Positions 5,808-11,742 of a DNA stretch of 15,048 nucleotides are shown piece by piece. The DNA is taken from the NCBI GenBank assembly GCA_036278755.1, contig DASUKL010000091.1, positions 1 through 15,048 on the forward strand. The letters are read 5' to 3'. The notes beneath the pieces were generated by a model. That model was not told the origin of the DNA. It made no database searches and was given only the letters and a program-made list of their open reading frames with translations. Position numbers and translations under genes: made by a program. Each line of letters begins with the position of its first letter. Position 1 is the stretch's first letter. The DNA is from DASUKL01 sp036278755. Lineage in GTDB: Bacteria; Chloroflexota; Limnocylindria; Limnocylindrales; CSP1-4.

Positions 5808-8148
5808 CCTCCTCGCCCACCCGGTGGGCCCAGGCCTGGGCCACCGCCTGGAGGAGGGCTCGCACGTCCGTCGGTCCGGACAGGCGGAACGCGGCCCGGC
5901 TGGGCCCGCCCCCCACATGGACCGACATGTCGCGCGGCCGGGCCACGCCGAACATGTCCTCGTCGGTCGCGTCGTCGCCGATGATCAGGGCCCGCTCGTC
6001 GGGGTCGCCGCCCAGGCTGTCACGCACGACCAGCCCCTTGTCGATGTCGTCGGGGCGGACCTCGAGGACATGGTCGCCCTCCAGCAGCTCGGCCTCCAGC
6101 TCGCTGGTGGCCTTGCGCAAGCGCGCTGCCAGGCGGCGGGCGCGCGGCTCGGCCAGGTCGGCCGCGGCCGCCCGCCAGTGCCAGGCGAGGGAGGCGTCCT
6201 TGACCTCGACATGGCTGCCGGGCACGTCCCGGGCGGCGGCATCGAGCAGGGTCCGGATGGTCCCGAACCAGGGCGGCTGGGCCTCCCGGCGCCGCCGCCA
6301 GGCCTCCTGGTCCGGCGGGCGGGACCACAGCCCGTGCTCCGCGTGGAGGCCCACAGGCAGGCCACGGAACCAGCCGTCCAGCTCGCTGCGGCGGCGGCCA
6401 CTGACGAGGTGGACGGTGATGCCCGGCAGGCCAGCCAGCCGCTCCAGCAGCTCGTGGAGGGCCGGATCCGGGCGGGCCGCGGCCGGCCGATCCTGGAACG
6501 CCACCAGCGTCCCGTCGTAGTCGAGGACCACGACCAGGGACCGCACCTCGGGGGCCAGGAGGGCGCCGGCCAACTCCTCGGGCGAGGAGACGCCCGTGGC
6601 GATGCCGAAGGGGATGGGCACCGAGCCGGCGTGGAGGTCGGCGGGGTGGCCGTCCTCGGCGCGGGACCGGTCGGTCCCGGCCCTGGCCTCGGCGCCGGCG
6701 CCGGCGTCGGCGTCGGACGCGGACGAGGGCCTCCGAGCGAGCCCGCCCTGGCTCGCCGCGCTGTCGCGCAGGCTGGCCATGAACGCGTCGGCCCAGTGGC
6801 GCAGATCGGCCCGCCGAACCTGGCCACGCAGCAGGCTCATCCGCCGCCGCCGCTCGGTGGCGGGCATGTCCAGGGCCCGCCGGATCGTGGCCGCGGTGGC
6901 TTCGATGTCGTACGGGTTGGTCAGCAGGGCCCCCGTCAGCTCGCTGGCCGCACCGGCGAACTCGGAGAGGACGAGCACGCCGTCGCCGTCGGCGCGCGAG
7001 GCCGCGAACTCCTTGGCCACGAGGTTCATCCCGTCCCGCAGAGGCGTCACGAGGCCCACGCTGGCGGCCCGGTAGAGGGCCACGATGTGCTCCTGGGCCA
7101 CGGTCCGCCCGAGGTGGTGGATGGGCACGTCGGCGACCGTGGCGTAGCGGCCGTTGATCCGCCCGATCTCCTGGTCGACGGCCCGGGCGTAGGCCCGATA
7201 GGCACCCACCCCCTCTCGGGACGGAGCAGCCACCTGGACCAGGCGGACCCGGCCGCGAAGGGCGGGGTTGCGGTCCAGCAGCCGCTCGAAGGCCAGGACC
7301 CGGCGCAGGACGCCCTTGGTGTAGTCCAGCCGGTCGACCGAGACGACCATCCGCCGCCCGGCCAGCTCTTCGGTCAGCCGCTCCAGGTAGGCCGCCACCT
7401 GGGGGCTGCGGGCGACGCTGTCCCAGCGCGCCGCGTCGACGCCCATGGGATGGGCCCGGATGCGCACCCGCCGCCCCCCGACCGACACTCCGCCGCGTTC
7501 CGCGTGGGCGCCGGCGATGCCTACTGCCGCATCACGCAGGTGGCTGGAATCGGCGCTCGTGTGGAGCCCGACGAGCGAGGCGCCCAGGATCCCCTCGACG
7601 AACTCCCGCCGCCAGGGCAGGACCCTGGCCAGCTCGGCGGGCGGGAAGGGCACGTGGAGGAAGAAGCCGATGGCCGCCTTGGGCAGACGGGCCCGGACGA
7701 GAGCCGGCAGGAGGGCCAGCTGATAGTCGTGGATCCAGATGAGGTCCCCGGGCTGGGCCGTGGCGATGACCACCTCGGCGAAGCGCTCGTTGACCCGGCG
7801 GTAGGTCTCCCAGCCGCGAAGGACGAGGGGCACATGATCCAGCTGGGAGTGGAGGATGGGCCACAGGACGCCGTTGGCGAACCCATCGTAGTAGCGCTCG
7901 ACCTCGGCCGCGCTCAGGTCGACCGGCACGAGGCGCATGTCATCCAGCCGCGTCGCCAGCTCCCGGCGCTGGGCCTCCGTGAGGCGCCACGTCTCGCCGG
8001 GCCAGCCGATCCACAGTCCCTCGCCGGCGGCGTGCAGGTCGCCCAGGCCGGTGGCCAGGCCGCCCATGCTGGGCGCCACCGACAGCTCGCCGCGCTCGCT
8101 GCGCACGGTGATGGGGAGTCGGTTCGAGACGAGGATCAGGCGGGGGAT
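5710..8148 (-). CDS. otsAB: fused trehalose-6-phosphate synthase / trehalose-6-phosphate phosphatase, probable ATC start
   Basis: This is a bifunctional cytoplasmic enzyme of about 812 residues. OtsA (GT20) makes trehalose 6-phosphate from a nucleotide-glucose and glucose 6-phosphate; OtsB (HAD) dephosphorylates it. The OtsA part (1 to about 460) shows LILVSNRLP at 4-12, WIHDYQL at 138-144, SVDRLDYTKG at 270-279 and TPLRDGMNLVAKE at 368-380. A low-complexity Ala/Asp/Gly/Ser linker (about 465-510) leads to OtsB, with the HAD nucleophile motif DYDGT at 543-547 and GDDATDEDMF at 724-733. The conserved N-terminus is encoded upstream of the first conventional start (GTG at 8106). The frame is closed by TAA at 8178-8176 and has no ATG, GTG or TTG before 8106. 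An ATC at 8148 sits 5 nt after AAGGAGG, exactly where the family's Met is expected. The last 30 or so residues (Pro/Ala/Arg-rich) overlap the converging gene. Confidence 0.93.
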   Translation of the reverse strand: MPRLILVSNRLPITVRSERGELSVAPSMGGLATGLGDLHAAGEGLWIGWPGETWRLTEAQRRELATRLDDMRLVPVDLSAAEVERYYDGFANGVLWPILHSQLDHVPLVLRGWETYRRVNERFAEVVIATAQPGDLIWIHDYQLALLPALVRARLPKAAIGFFLHVPFPPAELARVLPWRREFVEGILGASLVGLHTSADSSHLRDAAVGIAGAHAERGGVSVGGRRVRIRAHPMGVDAARWDSVARSPQVAAYLERLTEELAGRRMVVSVDRLDYTKGVLRRVLAFERLLDRNPALRGRVRLVQVAAPSREGVGAYRAYARAVDQEIGRINGRYATVADVPIHHLGRTVAQEHIVALYRAASVGLVTPLRDGMNLVAKEFAASRADGDGVLVLSEFAGAASELTGALLTNPYDIEATAATIRRALDMPATERRRRMSLLRGQVRRADLRHWADAFMASLRDSAASQGGLARRPSSASDADAGAGAEARAGTDRSRAEDGHPADLHAGSVPIPFGIATGVSSPEELAGALLAPEVRSLVVVLDYDGTLVAFQDRPAAARPDPALHELLERLAGLPGITVHLVSGRRRSELDGWFRGLPVGLHAEHGLWSRPPDQEAWRRRREAQPPWFGTIRTLLDAAARDVPGSHVEVKDASLAWHWRAAAADLAEPRARRLAARLRKATSELEAELLEGDHVLEVRPDDIDKGLVVRDSLGGDPDERALIIGDDATDEDMFGVARPRDMSVHVGGGPSRAAFRLSGPTDVRALLQAVAQAWAHRVGEEVSPPRAAPAAAAVRAARPSGPRAVRSGGAPRS
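6691..6716 (-). repeat. 6-bp microsatellite in the OtsA-OtsB linker
   Basis: GGCGCC/GGCGTC hexamer repeats encode the Asp-Ala-Asp-Ala-Gly-Ala-Gly-Ala stretch of the inter-domain linker. Six-base steps preserve the frame and would change linker length by two residues per unit. Confidence 0.5.
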
Positions 8149-8153
8149 GAGAG

Positions 8154-8160
8154 CCTCCTT
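8154..8160 (-). promoter_or_regulatory. strong Shine-Dalgarno of otsAB that decides an ATC start
   Basis: AAGGAGG is a full-length match to the anti-Shine-Dalgarno and lies 5 nt before the ATC codon at 8148. It is 47 nt from the GTG at 8106 and 14 nt from the CTG at 8139, so only the ATC has standard spacing. Confidence 0.8.
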
Positions 8161-8172
8161 GCCGGTCTGGCT

Positions 8173-8202
8173 ACCTTAGGTCGGCCCGCGCGAGAGCGTC
8201 AA
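8173..8202 (-). promoter_or_regulatory. sigma-70-type promoter of otsAB
   Basis: TTGACG (8202-8197), an 18-bp spacer and TAAGGT (8178-8173) form a housekeeping-type promoter. The predicted transcript starts near 8166, giving a leader of about 18 nt that holds the AAGGAGG ribosome site and leads straight to the ATC at 8148. It lies just downstream of the 18-bp repeat array. Confidence 0.6.
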
Positions 8203-8266
8203 ACGCATCCGCCACGCTGGATCGAAGCGGCCCCGCCCTCGAGCGGCGGTCCGACGGCGCGTGCTC

Positions 8267-8446
8267 GGCTGTGGCTGCGTGGCCGGCTCCGGCTCCGTGG
8301 TCAGCTCCGGCCGCAGGCTCGGCCGCGGCTGCGTGGTCGGCTCCGGCCGCAGGCTCGGCTCCGGCCGCAGGCTCGGCTCCGGCTGCGTGGTCGGCTCCGG
8401 CTGCGTGGTCGGCTCCGGCTGCATGGTCGACTCCGGCTGCGTGTGG
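8267..8446. repeat. tandem array of ten degenerate 18-bp units
   Basis: Units begin at 8267 and then every 18 bp to 8429. Two main variants alternate in blocks: GGCTCCGGCTGCGTGGTC (exact at 8375 and 8393) and GGCTCCGGCCGCAGGCTC (exact at 8339 and 8357). Because 18 is divisible by three, all frames stay open. On the minus strand one frame (8494-8171) reads as a (D/E)(H/P)AAGA hexapeptide repeat. That frame starts at a TTG with only a weak ribosome site and ends at a TAG 20 bp before the otsAB start codon, so it is a poor but not impossible gene. There are no spacers, so it is not CRISPR. Confidence 0.9.
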
Positions 8447-8925
8447 GTCGCCGCAGTCGCGTGATGACTGGCTTCGGGGCCCGTGGGGGCTCAAGAGCTG
8501 GCCTTCGGAACCCTAAGGACGGTCGCATCCATCAGCCGACTACCAGCACCGGCGCGGTCGATGAAGGCGATCCAGGAGCCGACCGACCGGGCCCCTATAG
8601 CCAGCCTTCCGCTGGCGCAAATCATCAGGCGCCTACGGGCGCGGCTACAGGGGGGGCTTGGGCCAGGCGGCGGGGCTGGTATCGGGTCAGACGCACGTCG
8701 TCGTAGCGTTGGAGCGAGCGCGAGGGGCCGGATCCGACCGAGATGGGTCCGAGCGCCACCTCTCTGAGCGTGCGTCCGTGGGTCGCGAGCCCGCCGGCCT
8801 GCCGGTCGACCGTTCCGTGACGATGCAACGCTACAGCCGGTGCCGTTTGGCTAGGTAGGCGGCACGTGGCGAGGCTGTACGTGGCGCACCTGGCGAGACC
8901 GGGCCGCTGGCCAGGCCAGCCCAGG

Positions 8926-8993
8926 CCACTGCCGGGGCCGGGCCACTGCCGAGGCCAGGCCACCGCCGGGGCCGGGCCACTGCCGAGGCCGGG
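8926..8993. repeat. tandem array of four 17-bp units
   Basis: Units at 8926, 8943, 8960 and 8977 follow CCACTGCCGRGGCCRGG with one to three differences each; GG and GA versions alternate, so the array is also a 34-bp dimer repeated twice. A 17-bp period does not preserve a reading frame, which argues against coding. It lies about 120 bp upstream of the YciI-like gene. Confidence 0.85.
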
Positions 8994-9110
8994 CCCATCG
9001 GTCCACTCGATACACGTGACGGACGCTCGGGTCCGGGGCACCTGACCCCAACGACGATCGATCGCCGGGCGGCCGCCCGGGCGGCCTCCCGGCGTGGCAG
9101 ACTCGGGGCC

Positions 9111-9392
9111 ATGTACTGGCTGCTGACCTATGACCTCGTGCCGGACTATGTGGAGCGTCGGGGCGCCTTCCGCACGGAACACCTGCGCCTGGCGCGCGAG
9201 GCCAACGGGCGCGGCGAACTCATGCTGGCGGGGGCCCACGGCGAGCCTATCGACGGCGCCACCCTCCTCTTCCACGGCCCGGACGGCGATGCTGCCAGCC
9301 GTTTCGCGGAGCAGGACCCGTATGTCCTCAATTCGCTGGTCACGGCCTGGCGCGTCCGGCCTTGGCACGTCGTGGTGGGCGGCGAGGACTAG
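9111..9392 (+). CDS. YciI-like (YCII domain) protein
   Basis: This 93-residue protein matches the YCII-related fold, a small dimeric ferredoxin-like barrel. Seen features are the opening strand YWLLTYDLVPDYVERR, the RTEHLRLAREANGRGELMLAG segment (quoted in part: TEHLRLA and GELMLAG) with the family's conserved His, and EQDPYVLNSLVTAWRV with the conserved Asp-Pro-Tyr near the C-terminus. His and Asp form the putative active dyad of the family, whose reaction is mostly unknown. The ATG at 9111 has no good ribosome site. The ATP-grasp gene follows by 83 bp on the same strand. The family assignment is good; function is unassigned. Confidence 0.83.
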   Translation: MYWLLTYDLVPDYVERRGAFRTEHLRLAREANGRGELMLAGAHGEPIDGATLLFHGPDGDAASRFAEQDPYVLNSLVTAWRVRPWHVVVGGED

Positions 9393-9475
9393 GTCCGGAT
9401 ACCAAGTTCGAAGAGGGCGTCCGAGCACCACGACGGCCGGCCCGCCTCGGTCCACGGGGCCCGACGTCACCGATA

Positions 9476-10675
9476 ATGGCCAAGCCCATGACGCCCACGA
9501 CGCCCACTCCCCCTGCCCTCATCTTCGGCGCTCACATCGCCGCCCTCGGCGCGCTGCGCATCCTGGTGGAGCACGGGGTGCGCTGCTACGTCGTCGACGA
9601 CACCCCCAACATCATCACTCGCTCGCGTTGGTATCGGCGTCCCAAGACGACCCTCGTCGAGTCGCCCGACAGCGCGACCCTCGACGCCTACCTCCAGGAG
9701 CTGCCCTTCGAGCACGCGGTGCTGGTGGCCTGCAGCGACCAGTGGGCCCTGGCCGTCTCCGGGCTGCCCGAGGCCACGCGGGAGCGGTTCCCGACCAGCC
9801 TCTGCAGCCACGAGGTCATCGAGCAGCTGGTCGACAAGGACCGCTTCCGAGCCCTCGCCGAACGGCTCGACCTGCCGCGGCCCCGCAGCCGCGTCATCCG
9901 CGACCTCGACGACCTGGCCCAGGCCAGCGACGAGGAGCTGGACGGCGGATTCCTGAAGCCGACCGAGTCCCACCGCCACAACCGCACCTTCGGCACGAAG
10001 GGCTTCTTCATCGAGTCGCGCGAGGCGGCCCAGCGGCTCGTCGAGACGGCCAGGGCGGCAGGCATCACCTTCATGCTCCAAGAGTGGATCCCGGGAGACA
10101 TGTCGAGCACGATCCTGTTCGACGGCTTCGTGGACCGCGAGGGGACCACCAAGGCCATCGTGGCCCGGCGCCGGGTCCGGATGAACCCGCCGCGGCTGGC
10201 GAACACGGCCTCGGACGTGACGATCCCGCTCAGCGAGGTCGAGTCGTGCCTCCCCATCGTCAGGCGCCTACTGGCCGAGCTGGACTTCCGGGGCGTGTTC
10301 AACATCGAGTTCAAGTACGACGCCCGTGATCGGACGTTCAAGATCATCGAGCTCAATCCCCGCCCCTTCTGGCTGACCAGCCACATCGCTCGGGCCGGGG
10401 CGGACCTGCCCTGGATGAGCTACCGCGACGCCCTCGGCCTGACGGTGCCCGAGATGGGGCCCTACCGGATCGGGCGGTTCGGGATGTACGAGATCCCCGA
10501 CGGGGCGGCCATCCTGCGGGCTTGGAGCCGCGGGAGCCGACCCGAGGGTCCGGTCCTGCGCCCCTGGTTGACGGGTGATCGAGCCCTGTTCTGGTGGCGG
10601 GATCCCCTCCCCGCGGTGGCTGACGTGACCCACATCCTGGGCCGGCGGGTCAACCGATGGCTGGGTCGGAGCTGA
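9476..10675 (+). CDS. ATP-grasp domain protein (carboxylate-amine ligase type)
   Basis: This 399-residue ATP-grasp enzyme probably activates a carboxylate as an acyl phosphate and ligates it to an amine or thiol; the substrates are unknown. It has a pre-ATP-grasp Rossmann-like domain (PALIFGAHIAALGALRIL, then YVVDDTP, residues 13-43), a lid with FLKP at 159-162 and a Gly/Lys loop near 172-176, an EWIPGD strand at 203-208, and the metal-binding set Glu278 (FNIEFK), Glu292 and Asn294 in IIELNPRP (290-297). The order fits the ATP-grasp ligase superfamily near carbamoyl-phosphate synthase-like members. The ATG at 9476 was used. A second ATG at 9488 is also plausible, since GATAAT at 9472-9477 could be a -10 box giving a nearly leaderless transcript. 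It sits after the YciI-like gene with no dedicated pathway partner. Confidence 0.85.
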   Translation: MAKPMTPTTPTPPALIFGAHIAALGALRILVEHGVRCYVVDDTPNIITRSRWYRRPKTTLVESPDSATLDAYLQELPFEHAVLVACSDQWALAVSGLPEATRERFPTSLCSHEVIEQLVDKDRFRALAERLDLPRPRSRVIRDLDDLAQASDEELDGGFLKPTESHRHNRTFGTKGFFIESREAAQRLVETARAAGITFMLQEWIPGDMSSTILFDGFVDREGTTKAIVARRRVRMNPPRLANTASDVTIPLSEVESCLPIVRRLLAELDFRGVFNIEFKYDARDRTFKIIELNPRPFWLTSHIARAGADLPWMSYRDALGLTVPEMGPYRIGRFGMYEIPDGAAILRAWSRGSRPEGPVLRPWLTGDRALFWWRDPLPAVADVTHILGRRVNRWLGRS

Positions 10676-10722
10676 CCTCAGACTTGACCGACGGCCCCGA
10701 CCAGCCGATGGCCGGATCGGAG
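10654..10722. repeat. short imperfect direct repeat at the convergent gene ends
   Basis: CCGATGGCTGGGTCGGAGC (10654-10672, the end of the ATP-grasp gene) recurs 50 bp later as CCGATGGCCGGATCGGAGC (10704-10722), 17 of 19 bases identical. It looks like a small local duplication. The 65-bp convergent spacer shows no clear terminator. Confidence 0.55.
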
Positions 10723-10740
10723 CCCACCGCGGGAGCTGAG

Positions 10741-11742
10741 CTACTTGATGGCCAACGGGTTGACCGGCGAGCCCACGCCGCCGGTGATGGGCAACGGGAC
10801 AGCGGTCAGCAGGAACTCGTAGCGTCCGTCGTCGGCGCAGTCGTCGGCCAGGGCCTCGAGGTCGAAGATCTCGCCCACCAGCAGACCGCTGTGCACGATG
10901 AGGATGATGTGCAGCGGCTGGAAGACGTCCGGCGTCTCGTTCGGCAGGACCTCCATGCCCCAGGTGTCGGTGGCCACCGCGGCCAGCTCGCGATCGAAGA
11001 TCCAGGGCGCCGTCTCGAGGGCCAGGCCCGGCGCGGGCCCGCCTGCGTAGCTGCCCCAACCGCCTGAGGCCCGGCACTGGGCCAGCTGCCCCGTGCGCAC
11101 GAGGAGGATGTCGCCGCGGCCGACGGTCACCCCTTCGGCCCGGGCGCAGGCCTCCAGGTCGGCGACCCCGATGGGCTCCCCGGGCTCGAGCCAGGATCGC
11201 CCTTGGGCCCGGGGCAGGTCGAGCAGGACGCCCCGGCCCACGACCCGCTCGCGGGCCGCGGCGATGTCGTTGCGCAGCGCTCCACGGGCCCCGACCATCG
11301 TGCCCGGATAGCCGTTGTAGATGTGGTCCTCGAAGATGATGTGGGCCAGCGCGTCCCACTGGGTCCCGGACTGGAGGGGCAGGATGAGCAGGTCGTCCGT
11401 GCCCCGGATGAAGCGGTCGTGGCCACCGTAGAAGTCGCGTACGACCGTGCCCGTGGCCGCCGCGTTGCCGTCGCGGATCATGAGGTGGATGGGGTTGAAG
11501 CGCCCGAACCCGCCGGTCTGGGGGCCGTTCTCGTCGATGGGGATGGCCAGCGAGAAGGCCCGCCCGGAGCGGACCAGGCCGGCCGCCGCGCGACGGTCCT
11601 CGGCCGTGACGTGGTTCAGCGTGCCGAGCTGGTCGTCGGGGCCCCAGCGGCCCCAGTTGGAGCAACGGTCCGCCAGGCGGCGGACCGTTGCGATCCCTGG
11701 TTCGTCAGGGATGATGACCGGCTCCGCTTCGGCGAGGGTCAC
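10741..11742 (-). CDS. cyclase-family metal-dependent hydrolase (kynurenine formamidase-like)
   Basis: This 333-residue protein is of the cyclase family (PF04199), whose best-known members hydrolyse N-formylkynurenine or related amides and lactones. It belongs to the longer subfamily (about 330 residues, versus about 210 for KynB). The metal site motif HxGTHxDxxxH appears as SGTQWDALAH at 125-134: the usual first His is Ser and the second is Gln, while Asp130 and His134 remain. Conserved C-terminal pieces include ATDTWGMEVLP (257-267) and GEIFDLEALA (290-299). The GTG start overlaps the upstream ThDP gene's stop (GTGA), so the two are translationally coupled. The substrate is not predictable; a role on the product of the ThDP enzyme is inferred only from coupling. 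Confidence 0.87.
   Translation of the reverse strand: MTLAEAEPVIIPDEPGIATVRRLADRCSNWGRWGPDDQLGTLNHVTAEDRRAAAGLVRSGRAFSLAIPIDENGPQTGGFGRFNPIHLMIRDGNAAATGTVVRDFYGGHDRFIRGTDDLLILPLQSGTQWDALAHIIFEDHIYNGYPGTMVGARGALRNDIAAARERVVGRGVLLDLPRAQGRSWLEPGEPIGVADLEACARAEGVTVGRGDILLVRTGQLAQCRASGGWGSYAGGPAPGLALETAPWIFDRELAAVATDTWGMEVLPNETPDVFQPLHIILIVHSGLLVGEIFDLEALADDCADDGRYEFLLTAVPLPITGGVGSPVNPLAIK

Larger units (their letters stand above)
8179..9110. other. gene-poor region between otsAB and the YciI-like gene
   Basis: About 930 bp hold no gene that I can support. Open frames exist on both strands but are low-complexity products of GC-rich repeats. The stretch contains the otsAB promoter, an array of ten degenerate 18-bp repeats (8267-8446) and an array of four 17-bp repeats (8926-8993). 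Between them, 8450-8920 looks like unstructured GC-rich DNA in which I recognise no RNA gene, riboswitch or gene remnant. Confidence 0.6.

Noticed and set aside
8267..8446. Possible CRISPR array
   Set aside because: The 18-bp units are directly adjacent with no unique spacers, and there are no cas genes.
8171..8494. Minus-strand frame encoding (D/E)(H/P)AAGA repeats
   Set aside because: Not called as a gene because the triplet-multiple repeat keeps all frames open, the start is a TTG with a weak ribosome site, and the otsAB promoter lies in its 3' end. Kept as a question in the findings.
5824..8706. 960-codon plus-strand open frame across the otsAB gene
   Set aside because: It is an antisense shadow: the minus strand carries unmistakable OtsA and OtsB motifs, and long antisense frames are normal at this GC content. 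Its product is Gly/Gln/Arg/Pro-rich with no domain.
8703..8834. 9-bp inverted repeat GTAGCGTTG / CAACGCTAC 114 bp apart
   Set aside because: Nine-base matches at this distance are expected by chance in a window this size; there is no supporting context.
8625..9470. 281-codon minus-strand frame over the YciI-like gene and the 17-bp repeats
   Set aside because: It runs antisense to a well-supported YciI-like gene and through non-triplet repeats, and its composition is low-complexity.
9362..9475. 38-codon upstream extension of the ATP-grasp frame
   Set aside because: It overlaps the YciI-like gene, is Arg/Pro/Gly-rich and precedes the natural start of the Rossmann-like domain.
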